Of a DNA stretch of 64,000 bases, positions 16,866-25,640 are shown in pieces. Each line of letters opens with the position of its first letter. The first letter of the stretch is position 1. Both the position numbers and the translations under genes were made by a program. Location: positions 202,900-266,899 of the forward strand of contig NZ_JACYXI010000008.1 in the NCBI RefSeq assembly GCF_014842915.1, in the 5' to 3' direction. This DNA comes from Roseibium litorale (GTDB lineage: Bacteria > Pseudomonadota > Alphaproteobacteria > Rhizobiales > Stappiaceae). Under the pieces are notes generated by a model. That model ran no database searches. It worked only from the letters and a program-made list of their open reading frames with translations, and was not told the DNA's origin.

Positions 16866-17852
16866 TCAGTTCGTCAGGCCGAGCAGTTTCGCGGTCGTGG
16901 CCACGCGTGTGTCAGCGGCCTCCAGTCTCGAGCGTGTTTGGTCGGCAGGCACGATGCTGAGCGGCATGTGCATGGTTTCAAGCTGTGTCTTTATATCCGG
17001 CTCGGCCATAATGGAGGCAAAGGCGTCGTAAATCGCCTGCGTCTTGTCCGCATCCATGCCGACCGGGCCCATGATCAGGAAATCGAGGCCGTACAACACA
17101 TTCTCATAACCATGCTCGGCAATGGACGGGACATCCGGTGTTGATGGATCGCGCGCGGGCTCGCCGCCGATGGTGCCGAGAATACGCAGCGCACCTGATT
17201 GCACGTATTGCAGTGTGCCTGCGGTATTGATCAACGCCGCGTCGATCTGATGACCCTGCAGCTGAACCAATTTGTCAGCGTCTCCTCCAGCATCGACGAC
17301 CCGAAACTCCGCCCCGGAATCCATCATCAGAAGCCCGGCCATGAAATGCGTGGTGCCGCCGGTCTGTATGCCCAGCGAGATCGAATTCGGCTTTTCCTTC
17401 GCCGCGGCGACGAGGTCGGCGACATTCTTCCACGGGGAGTCCGCTGCCACCGCCAGGGCATATGTGCTGCCGACGGCCAGGGCCGCGGCCGTCGTGAAGT
17501 CCTTGAGTGGATTAGCTTCAAGTGCGCCGGTATGGTGCATCGCGAGGATACCGGAATGGAAAAACAGCAGGGTTTGACCGTCGGGAGCGGCGGTGCGCAC
17601 GGTTTCCGCAGCGACCACGCCGCCGCCGCCGGGGTTGTTGACCACGACGAAGGGCTGGCCCAGCTTTTTCTGCAGCGCCGCGGCGATGATCCGCGCCGCC
17701 GCATCCGTGCCGCCGCCGGACCGGGCCGGGACGACCAGCTGCACGGCTCCATCTGGCCAGCCATTCGCGAAAGCGGGCACCGCGGCCATCATCGCCGCGC
17801 CAGTGCCAAGCGCCAGAAGCGCGCGACGTGACAGAATAGGATAATTAGTCAT
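16866..17852 (-). CDS. tctC: TctC-type periplasmic binding protein (copy 2), Tat-like signal
   Basis: A 328-residue Bug/TctC protein and the first gene of the operon. The N-terminus has a twin-arginine-like signal (SRRALLALG at about 8-16) with cleavage near AFA at about 30. The mature part starts NGWPDGAVQLVVPARSGGGTD. NNPGGGGVVAAETV and GIQTGGTTHFMAG follow the family pattern. The start at 17852 is chosen because GGGAGGA lies just upstream. The two TctC proteins differ in signal type and sequence. It is divergent from the LysR regulator. Confidence 0.9.
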   Translation of the reverse strand: MTNYPILSRRALLALGTGAAMMAAVPAFANGWPDGAVQLVVPARSGGGTDAAARIIAAALQKKLGQPFVVVNNPGGGGVVAAETVRTAAPDGQTLLFFHSGILAMHHTGALEANPLKDFTTAAALAVGSTYALAVAADSPWKNVADLVAAAKEKPNSISLGIQTGGTTHFMAGLLMMDSGAEFRVVDAGGDADKLVQLQGHQIDAALINTAGTLQYVQSGALRILGTIGGEPARDPSTPDVPSIAEHGYENVLYGLDFLIMGPVGMDADKTQAIYDAFASIMAEPDIKTQLETMHMPLSIVPADQTRSRLEAADTRVATTAKLLGLTN

Positions 17853-17933
17853 TTTTGTTCCTCCCAGAACTCTCCTCTGCCGCCAAGAGTATTGACACAT
17901 GCCGTTTTTCGGAAATTGGTAATCGATGGCAGA

Positions 17934-17950
17934 TATAAGGGATACTTATA
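17934..17950. promoter_or_regulatory. LysR-type operator overlapping the lysR ribosome-binding region
   Basis: TATAAG-GGATA-CTTATA is a 17-bp dyad containing a T-N11-A core. It ends one base before the GTG start of the LysR gene. Here it would block LysR translation initiation or transcription, fitting autorepression, and could also serve the divergent tctC2 promoter. Binding is inferred from symmetry and position. Confidence 0.6.
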
Positions 17951-18889
17951 GTGGCTCCTAACGCGCAGACCCTTTTGACACGCCTGACCACACGGTCGCG
18001 GTTGCGCCATATGCAGGCGCTGGTGATGTTGGACGATCTCCGGTCGATGACCCGTGCTGCGCAGGCAATGGGCATGACACAGCCCGCCATGACGCAACTT
18101 GTGGCGGAACTCGAGCAACTCCTTGAAGTCACTTTGTTTCTGCGTCATTCGCGTGGCGTCGATCCCACGCCGGTGGCGCAAGAGTTGTTACCGGTGGCGC
18201 GGCGTGTTCTGGTGGCCATGGAAGAAGGAGCGGCGGCGGTAGCGACGCGCATGCGCCGCGACTCGGGCCCAGTCCGTATCGCGGCCACTATTGCGGGTGT
18301 AGGCGCCTTGTTGGACCGCGCGCTGCCAACCTTGTTGAGGATCCACCCGAACTTGCGATTGCAGGTCGAGAGCGTGGTCGGGCAAGCGCTTCATGCGTCC
18401 TTCAACGAAGACGAAAGCGATATCATCCTGTGCCGGAGGCAGCGCGTGGTGACGGAAGGATGGGTGTTCGTGGAATGCTGCCCCGATGCAGCTGTAATTG
18501 TCGCCGGTCCAGGTCATCCGCTGGCGGGCAAGAGCAGCATCAACGCCGAGGAGTTGCGGCGCTGCGTCTGGCTTCAGAACCATGTTGCCAGCATCGCCCG
18601 TCATGCTTTGGACGATTTGCGCGAACGCCTCGGTTGGGACGACATCCGCGAAACGCACGTGATTTCCAGAATTCCGGAGCTTATCTGGGCGATGCTGCGG
18701 GAGGGGACGATGGTAGCGCTCGTCCCGCGCAGCGCGGTGCTGCCGCGGCTGACCGATGGCAATCTGGTGGAGCTGCCCTTCGATGTGAACTGGCCGCTGG
18801 AACCTGTTGGATTCTATTGGCGGGCCGACACGGCGACATCGTCCGTGCGGCTTCTGGCGAAGGCGTTCGAAGCTTTGCGCCAGGATTGA
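17951..18889 (+). CDS. LysR-family regulator of the tct operon
   Basis: A 312-residue LysR-type regulator. The N-terminal winged helix-turn-helix is at about 20-75 (SMTRAAQAMGMTQPAMTQLVAELE), then an inducer-binding domain. The start is GTG at 17951. It is divergent from the six-gene tct operon across 98 bp, the classical arrangement for a LysR regulator and its target. The inducer is probably the transported carboxylate or a breakdown product. Confidence 0.9.
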   Translation: MAPNAQTLLTRLTTRSRLRHMQALVMLDDLRSMTRAAQAMGMTQPAMTQLVAELEQLLEVTLFLRHSRGVDPTPVAQELLPVARRVLVAMEEGAAAVATRMRRDSGPVRIAATIAGVGALLDRALPTLLRIHPNLRLQVESVVGQALHASFNEDESDIILCRRQRVVTEGWVFVECCPDAAVIVAGPGHPLAGKSSINAEELRRCVWLQNHVASIARHALDDLRERLGWDDIRETHVISRIPELIWAMLREGTMVALVPRSAVLPRLTDGNLVELPFDVNWPLEPVGFYWRADTATSSVRLLAKAFEALRQD

Positions 18890-19357
18890 AGGTAACGCGG
18901 ATCCATGCTGTCCTGCCGGGTGGGGCGAAGGCCTCTTCGCGCAAATCGTAATTCTTGGGCCAGTCTTCGCCAAAGATGTCGAAGAGGTGGGCACCGCAGC
19001 TTGCAGGTCGATCCAGAGACCTCCCAAACGCCCCGCAAATTGCGCAGCCGGTCGCGGCGGCAGCGATAAGCAACCGCTATACCGTCGGTTAAGATGAGCT
19101 ATTAATCGTGGGTCGCCAATGCAGCTTCCGCGACGGCGATGTCCTGGGTCGCGGAGCCGTCAAGAACCGTGGCGAGACTCGCGTCCGAGGCCCGCGCCAT
19201 CGCCTCTGGCAGGACGAGGACCGGGTGACGGCTCACCGACCGGTTCTTTCGCGTCACGCTTTGTATTTGGTGACGTTCTCCTCTTTGGTAGCAGGGTAAT
19301 GGCTGATCCCGTCCGCGCCGCTGGTCACATCCCCCAGCACGAAAGCCTCGAAGCTTT
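18890..19357 (-). other. Degenerate region with a gene remnant
   Basis: No intact gene. On the minus strand, about 19107-19230 reads HPVLVLPEAMARASDA, then TVLDGSATQDIAVAEAAL and a stop, which looks like the end of a real protein. I cannot identify the family. The minus frame at 19254-19370 (VLGDVTSGADGISHYPATK) also ends without a recognisable partner. This belongs to the same decayed operon as the relic at 19358-19810. Confidence 0.45.
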
Positions 19358-19810
19358 TCATGCCGGTGCCCAGACTTCGGCTAGTCCGCCGACCCAGGTA
19401 TTGGAGGGGTCGCAGGCAGCCTTCGCCTCTGCGAGTTTCATCGGATTGGGTGTGGCCCACTTCACGCCCTTGACGCTGGGAAGGGCGCATAGGCTGGCGA
19501 TGGCCTCCTTGCCTATGCTGTCATTGCGCAAGTATAGCATCGTTGGCAAACCGCCCGCAGCCAACACGCCGCGCTTAACGTCCTGCGGGCGTTCGCGGAA
19601 GTGCGCGTGGCAGGAGTTCAACTCGGACCAAGTATTCAGGATGCCGATCACGGGCTTGCGCCGGGAAGCGGCCTTGGAATAGCCCAATAGCATCATCCGC
19701 GAGCGATGTCCGAAGCTGCTCAGATCGTTGGGCGCAAACCATCGGGACGAGCGCAACTGCGAAGGCGGCTTGCAGGCTTTTGGTGTCATTTGGATACTCC
19801 TCGCTCGCAA
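19358..19810 (-). pseudogene. Fused relic: IlvD/Edd dehydratase start joined to a DapA-family end
   Basis: The first part (RSSRWFAPNDLSSFGHRSRM, KPVIGILNTWSELNSCHAHF) is the N-terminal segment of IlvD/Edd sugar-acid dehydratases. It then jumps to IGKEAIASLCALPSVKGVKW and KLAEAKAACDPS-WVGGLAEVWAP, which is the late part of DapA-family aldolases/dehydratases. Both families work together in pentonate or hexarate breakdown, so a multi-kilobase deletion seems to have joined two neighbouring genes. An operator palindrome sits at its promoter. Not functional. Confidence 0.8.
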
Positions 19811-19811
19811 C

Positions 19812-19829
19812 TATGTATGCGCATACATA
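19812..19829. promoter_or_regulatory. LacI-type operator of the decayed sugar-acid operon
   Basis: TATGTATGC and GCATACATA form a perfect 18-bp palindrome just upstream of the relic gene. It shares the ATGCGCAT centre and outer symmetry with the palindrome at 19943-19962 in front of the LacI gene. Confidence 0.7.
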
Positions 19830-19942
19830 AAAACCTGTCAACTTGCCCTAGGCGCTGTTATCTTAGATTTTTAGCCAGAAAATCATAAATTTGAGGCGAA
19901 TTCTCTTATTCCTTCACGCCGATTTTGGTGGGAAGAAGAAAT

Positions 19943-19962
19943 TTATGGATGCGCATCCATAA
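19943..19962. promoter_or_regulatory. LacI-type operator in front of the LacI gene
   Basis: TTATGGATGC and GCATCCATAA form a perfect 20-bp palindrome with a central CpG, as LacI/GalR operators have. It lies 45 bp before the regulator start, so autoregulation is likely. Confidence 0.75.
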
Positions 19963-20006
19963 CGTCGGGGTTGCATTCCTCGGCGCTTAGGCTAACGAAT
20001 GAATGC

Positions 20007-21041
20007 ATGACCCAGAGCGACGATCCCAGCGGAGCCGGCCGTAAGCGCAACCAGCGCGGCGTAACCATGGAAGCGGTTGGCCGGATTGCCGGTGTCAGCC
20101 AGGTTACCGTCTCCCGCGCGCTATCCGACCCATCGAAGGTCTCGCCGCAAACCATGGCGCGTATCCGTGATGCCATCGCCGTCACGGGCTTCGTTCCGAA
20201 CGCGCTGGCAGGCGCGCTCGTCTCACGCAAGAGCATGATGGTGTCGGCGCTCGTGCCGTCGATCACGAATATTATATATGCCAGCATGCTGGCGCCTTTC
20301 AGCAGCGAACTGAAGAGCCGCGGCTATCAGATCCTGCTTTCTGAAACCGGCCTCGACCCCGATGAAGAGGCGGCCGTCGTTGAGGCTCACCTTTCGCGCC
20401 GTCCCGATGCCATTTGGCTGACGGGCGTGCATCATGCTGCTCGCACACGGCGGATGCTCATCGGTGCATCGATACCCGTCGTCGAGACCTGGGACATGAC
20501 CGAGACGCCGATCGACCTTTGCGTTGGCTTTTCTCATGCGGCGTCAGGCCGCGCCGTTGCGGAATTCGCGCGGGAGGCCGGCTACACGAAAGGAGCCGGG
20601 ATAAGCGCGGGCGATGAACGCGCCCAGCGTCGCCTCGGCGCCTTTGCCAGCAGGTTTCGAGAGTTGAGCGGCTGCAACATTCCGGTCGTCACCGCCAGCT
20701 ATGGGAGCATTGCGGCCGGCCGGGCCATGCTCGCTGAACTATTGGACCGGCGCGGGTTTTCGGGAGGGCTTGTGGCCTGCAGTTCGGATGTCCTTGCGCA
20801 GGGGGTGCTGATAGAGGCGGCGGCGCGAGGTATTGCCGTGCCAACCGATCTAGCGGTTGTCGGCTTCGGTGACCAGGAGCTGGCCGAAACGGTGGAGCCC
20901 GGTTTGACCACGATCCGCGTCAATCGCGATGCCATGGGGCGCATAGCGGCGCAAGCCCTCCTAGCCCGGATCGGCGGAGAGACGCCGCCCCGCGATGTAA
21001 TCGATGTGGGTTTCACCCTGATCCGCCGAGCTTCGGCCTAA
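20007..21041 (+). CDS. LacI/GntR-type transcriptional repressor
   Basis: A 344-residue LacI-family protein. The DNA-binding helix-turn-helix and hinge lie at about 19-70 (MEAVGRIAGVSQVTVSRALSDPSKVS, given here in part), followed by a periplasmic-binding-like sensor domain to the end. The start ATG at 20007 is preferred over an upstream TTG at 19971, which would give an unusual extension. The gene is intact while the divergent operon it presumably controlled is only a relic, so it is probably a leftover unless it also controls the DUF3237 gene downstream. Confidence 0.9.
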   Translation: MTQSDDPSGAGRKRNQRGVTMEAVGRIAGVSQVTVSRALSDPSKVSPQTMARIRDAIAVTGFVPNALAGALVSRKSMMVSALVPSITNIIYASMLAPFSSELKSRGYQILLSETGLDPDEEAAVVEAHLSRRPDAIWLTGVHHAARTRRMLIGASIPVVETWDMTETPIDLCVGFSHAASGRAVAEFAREAGYTKGAGISAGDERAQRRLGAFASRFRELSGCNIPVVTASYGSIAAGRAMLAELLDRRGFSGGLVACSSDVLAQGVLIEAAARGIAVPTDLAVVGFGDQELAETVEPGLTTIRVNRDAMGRIAAQALLARIGGETPPRDVIDVGFTLIRRASA

Positions 21042-21067
21042 GGCGGACGCTGTTTGGGAACGAGAAA

Positions 21068-21571
21068 GTGCATAACCTGGACATCCTGAATGATTTCCCT
21101 GCCGGAACACTGGAAACGTCGCTGTTGTGGGAGGCTCTGGTCGACATTGGCGAGAGACGGGATCTGGGAACGGGCCCGTTCGGCGCCCGGGGCATTGTAC
21201 CCATTTTGGGCGGGGCCTTTCGCGGCGGAGTGGGAATGGGCGCGGCTCGCGAGGATTTCCACGGTTCGATCGAGCCGGGCGGGGCGGACAGGCAGACACT
21301 GCGCGCGGACGGTGCCAAGGAGCTCGATGCACTTTACGAGATGCGTGTGGCCGACCAGACCGTCCTGACTATTCGGAACTGTGTTGTCGTTGACGAGCAG
21401 GTGGCGGGGCCACGCTACGCGATCTCCCGGATTCACGTGACCGCACCGGAAGGGCGATGGTCCTGGCTCAATCGCCGTCTGATAATCGGAACATTGCAAA
21501 GCACGCGCCCGACGCGCCCAGCCGTCATCATCCGGGGATGGCTCGCCTGTCAAACGCCGGTGGACACTTGA
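21068..21571 (+). CDS. DUF3237 family protein
   Basis: A 167-residue protein with the pattern of DUF3237: GERRDLGTGPFGARGIVPILGG near 28-49 (segment shown in pieces: GERRDLGTGPFG, IVPILGG), then PGGADRQTLRADGAKELDALY, and VLTIRNCVVV. The function of the family is not established; members often sit near sugar or aromatic catabolism genes. The start is GTG, 26 bp after the LacI stop, so it is probably co-transcribed with the regulator. The last 25 residues may be altered because downstream DNA is decayed. Confidence 0.75.
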   Translation: MHNLDILNDFPAGTLETSLLWEALVDIGERRDLGTGPFGARGIVPILGGAFRGGVGMGAAREDFHGSIEPGGADRQTLRADGAKELDALYEMRVADQTVLTIRNCVVVDEQVAGPRYAISRIHVTAPEGRWSWLNRRLIIGTLQSTRPTRPAVIIRGWLACQTPVDT

Positions 21572-21771
21572 GCGGGGAGCCCCTGCTCTTGGGGCAATTT
21601 GACCCGTTTATTTGCCGCGAAACAGCACGTTGGACCACCGATGCGAATGACGAGCGCCTGTTGCGCTTCTATGACAGCACTAGCGGACAGCAAAATCCCG
21701 GCAAGCTTTTCTACCGTCTGGATGGCGATGCCCTGAAGCCTCTCGCCAGCTGATGCCGGGATGGTACCGAT
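21572..21771 (+). pseudogene. Unidentified C-terminal gene fragment
   Basis: The plus frame ending at 21753 reads LLLGQFDPFICRETARW, DANDERLLRFYDSTSGQQ and KLFYRLDGDALKPLAS, then stops. It looks like the end of a real protein, but I do not recognise the family, and no start or N-terminal part is present. Confidence 0.35.
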
Positions 21772-22035
21772 TTAATCTTTCGTCGAATGGGCCCCATCAT
21801 GCAGCCACTGTTTAAAAAGTCGCATCGACTGGCTTGCGGGAATGTTGACCGTCTTGGTGAACCAGTATCCATGGTTACTCCGGTGGCCCGGTCCCCCCGG
21901 GGATTGACGAGCCCGTCGGCAGTAAGTTCATAGGCAATCAGGCCATATGGGATCAGCGCCATGCCTTGACCCGCCTAGGCCGCGCAAATGACCAATGAGC
22001 GATAGCTGAGGCGCGACTTCTGCGGTTTGCAAGGG
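21772..22035 (-). pseudogene. C-terminal relic of a LysR-family regulator
   Basis: The minus strand reads LSYRSLVICAA-stop-AGQGMALIPYGLIAYEL. After a one-base shift it reads YWFTKTVNIPAS, MRLFKQWLHDGA and a stop at 21772. This is the end of a LysR inducer-binding domain. It has an in-frame stop, a frameshift and no DNA-binding half. Confidence 0.7.
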
Positions 22036-22191
22036 CAGGGGGCGTCCTCTCATTTCGCTGGCATCTTCTGCCTGAACACTTCGGCCGGCGTCTTCCATAC
22101 GAGGCATTTCCATTGCGCCGCATTGAACCGGGTCACAGATCCCTTTCAACTCAGGACCGGTGACCCGGCTCATATTGAGTTTCCGGGGAAG
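22036..22191. other. Decayed DNA between relics
   Basis: No gene seen. It joins the LysR relic to the IS30 relic. Confidence 0.4.
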
Positions 22192-22794
22192 TCATCGCCG
22201 GGCGCGCCGGCTGGTGTTTTCGACGGTGCCTTTTTGGCCAGTTCGCAGAGGGATCACAGAACCAGGTCTGGTCCCAATCTCTGCCTGAGGATGCGGCCAA
22301 GCTGTAAACTCGGCTCCACGGTCGAACGGGATAGATTTTCGCGGCCGGATTGCCCGGTGGCGCATCGCTTCGATGACCCTGCCGGGCACCAAATGCGTTT
22401 TCCTGTTGCCGTTCTTCAAAAGCACGGTGAACCGGGTGACGGGTTCTACCTGGGACGTGACGTTGCCAGCACTAAAGTGCTGTTTGAACAACATTAAATC
22501 GCCTTGCCGTTGGTCCAAGCATGCTGATGTCACGATGGAATTTGGGGGGCAGGCGCTTTCTCGCCCGTCTGGGCTTGCGAGACTTTCGATAGGCCGGCTG
22601 ATACCACCACAGCAAAATAACCAAGGACCCGGCAGCTGGTCATCTTGAAAATGGTTGCGTTTCAATTCCCGGAAAGTCTCCGAGCGGCGGCGTCCGAAGA
22701 TCTTCGCCATTGTCGCGGGAGACACTTTTGCCTGGCGCCAGCGCTCGATCTTGCGTCGCTCTTCACGCGAGAAATGGCTGTAACTCAAGCCCAT
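22192..22794 (-). pseudogene. IS30-family transposase relic
   Basis: The N-terminus reads MGLSYSHFSREERRKIERW, then MAKIFGRRRSETFRELKRN, the IS30 helix-turn-helix region. After an out-of-frame middle part it resumes as RFTVLLKNGNRKTHLVPG, RKSIPFDRGAEFTAWPH and KGTVENTSRRARR, the IS30 catalytic core (DRG.EF, G.VEN..R..R). Middle residues are missing and the C-terminus is truncated, so it is inactive. Total length is about half of a normal IS30 transposase. Confidence 0.8.
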
Positions 22795-22932
22795 GATGAC
22801 TTGCTCCTGTCTGATAACGTATTGAATTCAAACAGAAGCCGCATTTGGAAATAGCGCGCACCTCAGGTGTTTTTTGAGCTGAGTTTTAAAGACTCGCGCC
22901 TTGGGAAACGCTTAACTTTACAATGCCTAGGC

Positions 22933-23880
22933 CTAGAAGCTCGCTGAAATCACCGTGCGGTCGTCGCAAGTCTCGATCGATGTCGATCCCTTGACTGCCG
23001 GGAAAAGGCGCGTCTTGTGAAAGTCAACCTGCTCGACACGGGCAAACTCGGCTTCCCAGTCAGCGCAGGTCGCACCTGTGCTGGGAATGGAAACATATCC
23101 GTCGGAGAAGATCTCGATGGTTTCGATTTCATCAGCGGCAAGACGGATGTCCGTCACTCCCTCGCTCAGGACACAGCTTCCGTTCAAGGAGGCATAGCCC
23201 AGCTCGTGCCGTGCATTGGCATAGTGGAACTGGGTGCGGATGCCTCCCATCAGGAAGCCGGCAATAAGTCCAAGGTCCAGCCCCGAGGCGCGTGCCGCCG
23301 CTTCCATGGCTTCGGAGGCTTCCTCCTGGCTCAGCCGGCCCTCATCAATCGAAGCTGCAAGCCCCAGAAAGATCGTGCGCCGGGTCGCATATTCGGCTTC
23401 ATCCGTAACACCCATCCGGGACGTCAGGGTTTTGAAAACGGCAACGCGCGCGGCAGTGCTTACCGTGTCGATGATCTTGTGATGCTGATAGACCGACTTG
23501 CCATTGATCCGCACACCCGTGTCACCGAGCGCCAGAATGCGGACACTGTCCTTGCCCTTCACGGCAATGGCGGCAGTCGTTGAGGGAGGATGCGCGATCC
23601 GGCAATCCTCCGCCGCAGCTTTAACGGCATCGCTGACGGCCTGGAAGATCGAACCCGCGCTTCCGGTGTCGAGGGCGTTCTTTGCCCGCAAGTCCGAAAT
23701 GCAGCGGGCAGCGGCGCGAGCAGCAATCCGGCCGGAACTCTCCCCCTGATAATCCGCGCCAGTCGGATCCGTGGCGCCATCAAAGACGGCCAGCACCTGA
23801 TCCGGCTCAATCAAGATCAAATCGTCGCCCGGCCGATTGCCGGTCTTGTATTTTGAACGCGAGATCGCCTCGATGTTCAT
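22933..23880 (-). CDS. PP2C-like phosphatase domain protein in an ABC-transporter operon
   Basis: A 315-residue protein with PPM/PP2C-like metal motifs: VFDGATDPTG near 30, then TTAAIAV with LALGDTGVRIN near 108-118, and a final CDDRTVIS. PP2C enzymes are metal-dependent Ser/Thr phosphatases, but this short stand-alone form could act on a small phosphate ester. The start at 23880 follows GAAGGA. It lies 80 bp downstream of the permease gene on the same strand, so it is probably the last gene of the importer operon. The assignment to PP2C is by motif only. Confidence 0.7.
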   Translation of the reverse strand: MNIEAISRSKYKTGNRPGDDLILIEPDQVLAVFDGATDPTGADYQGESSGRIAARAAARCISDLRAKNALDTGSAGSIFQAVSDAVKAAAEDCRIAHPPSTTAAIAVKGKDSVRILALGDTGVRINGKSVYQHHKIIDTVSTAARVAVFKTLTSRMGVTDEAEYATRRTIFLGLAASIDEGRLSQEEASEAMEAAARASGLDLGLIAGFLMGGIRTQFHYANARHELGYASLNGSCVLSEGVTDIRLAADEIETIEIFSDGYVSIPSTGATCADWEAEFARVEQVDFHKTRLFPAVKGSTSIETCDDRTVISASF

Positions 23881-23960
23881 GGGCATTCCTTCAAGACGCG
23901 TTGCCCCGCCCGGCGCGCTGCACCAGAGAACCAGACGGGGAGACTGAGAGGCCTTCGCGA

Positions 23961-25640
23961 TCAGACGAAAGCAGATTCCTTGCTTTCCGACATACGGAAG
24001 ACAGCGAAGACACAAAGGCCCGTGCTGAGCAACAGCACTGTCGAAAGCGCTGCGGCCGTTCCGAATTCGCCGTCGATCACCTGAATGTAGATCAGCACCG
24101 GCATGGTGATGGTCTTCGAGGTGTAGAGGATCAGGGTCGAGGACAGTTCATTGATCGCGGTGATGAAGCTCATCAACGAGCCGATGATCAGACCCGGCAT
24201 CATCAGCGGAACCGTCACGGAGGTGAAGGTCTTCGCGGGAGAAGCCCCCAGATTAACGGCCGCTTCTTCGATCGAAGGCTTGATCTGGCGCAGGATCGAT
24301 GTCGTCGAACGAACCCCATAGGGAAGACGCCGGATGAAGACGATCAGCACGATGATCAACGCCGTTCCCGTGATATCGAAGGGCGGATGGCGGAAAGTCG
24401 CAACATATCCGATCGCCATCACGATGCCCGGGATAAGGTAAGGAACCATAAGCAGGAGATCGAGCGAGCCGGCGACCAGATTGTCCCGCCGCACCACGAT
24501 GAAAGACAGGAGACCCGAGACGATCGCAATCAGCACCACTGCCGCCAGGGCAAAGAGGAAGCTGTTGGTGATTGCAGCAGGGGAATCCCGCAGGATGCGT
24601 GCATAGCTGTCGAGACCAAAGCCGCCCGTGAAGACCGGACCATTGGTGGCCAGGAACGAGGTGTAGACCACGGTGAAGGACGGCAGCATGGCGATGAAAA
24701 CCACGAAGTAGCAGAACCCGTGCACCAGCAGCGACTTCGAAGGCGGCATCGACTTCTTGACAGGCCGGTTGGTCATGGCGCCCGCATAGCGGCGCTTCGC
24801 CAGGATGCGGCGCTGAAGCAGCAGGGCTCCCATGGAAATCGCGATCATGACCATGGAAATGGTGACCGCCATCGTCGGGGTTCCGGCCATTTCGGAAGTG
24901 TATTGCGAATAGGCAATGGTCGAGAGTGTCCGCACGCCCTGTCCCAGGATGGCCGGCGTGCCGAAATCCGCGATCGACAGGACGAAGCAGATGATTGCAC
25001 CGGTGCTGACCGCCGGGAAAACCAGCGGCAGGGTCACCTTCATGAACCGCTCGAAAGCGGTGCAGCCAAGGTTTTCCGCCGCATCCTCAAACGACTTGTT
25101 GATCGTGTTCAGCGCATTTTCAGTCATCAGATAGATGTAGGGGAAGAACTTCAGGCTGAAGACCAGAACGATGCCGGGAATGCCGTAGATCGTGGGAACG
25201 CTGATGCCGAACTGCTCCAGGAAATTGGTCACGGCACCGTTCGAGCCGAACAGCATGATCCAGGCATAGGCACCGATGAAGGGAGGGGCGCACAGCACAA
25301 GCACGGCAAAGGTCGCAATCACGGCCCGGCCGCGAATGCGATACCGCGAAGTGCAGAAGGCAAGCGGCACGCCGATCAGACAAGCTCCAAGCATGCCCAG
25401 AACACCGATCATCAGCGTGTTCCAGAGTGCCGTGGTGTAGTACCTGCGCGAGAAGACCTGAATGTAGTTGGATATGCCGAGTTCGCCGGATTTCGCATCG
25501 AAGAAGCTGATTGCGAAAACGTTGAGGATCGGCAGGATCAGGAAAACGGCAAGCAACAGCACGGCCAGAACGGTCACGACCGTCCAGAAACCCGGCATGC
25601 GCAGTTTTCCCGCCAGGGGGGACATGGCGAGGCTCGTCAT
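23961..25640 (-). CDS. Fused ABC permease (FbpB-like, two permease units)
   Basis: A 559-residue inner-membrane permease made of two fused units, as in iron(III) and 2-aminoethylphosphonate-type importers. About twelve hydrophobic segments are visible. Each half has an EAA loop for contact with the ATPase: EDAAENLGCTAFERFMKVTLP in the first half (key EAA..LG) and EEAAVNLGASPAKTFTSVTVP in the second. Its ATG overlaps the end of the ATPase gene (start 25640, ATPase stop 25637). The substrate is not determined by these motifs. Confidence 0.9.
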   Translation of the reverse strand: MTSLAMSPLAGKLRMPGFWTVVTVLAVLLLAVFLILPILNVFAISFFDAKSGELGISNYIQVFSRRYYTTALWNTLMIGVLGMLGACLIGVPLAFCTSRYRIRGRAVIATFAVLVLCAPPFIGAYAWIMLFGSNGAVTNFLEQFGISVPTIYGIPGIVLVFSLKFFPYIYLMTENALNTINKSFEDAAENLGCTAFERFMKVTLPLVFPAVSTGAIICFVLSIADFGTPAILGQGVRTLSTIAYSQYTSEMAGTPTMAVTISMVMIAISMGALLLQRRILAKRRYAGAMTNRPVKKSMPPSKSLLVHGFCYFVVFIAMLPSFTVVYTSFLATNGPVFTGGFGLDSYARILRDSPAAITNSFLFALAAVVLIAIVSGLLSFIVVRRDNLVAGSLDLLLMVPYLIPGIVMAIGYVATFRHPPFDITGTALIIVLIVFIRRLPYGVRSTTSILRQIKPSIEEAAVNLGASPAKTFTSVTVPLMMPGLIIGSLMSFITAINELSSTLILYTSKTITMPVLIYIQVIDGEFGTAAALSTVLLLSTGLCVFAVFRMSESKESAFV

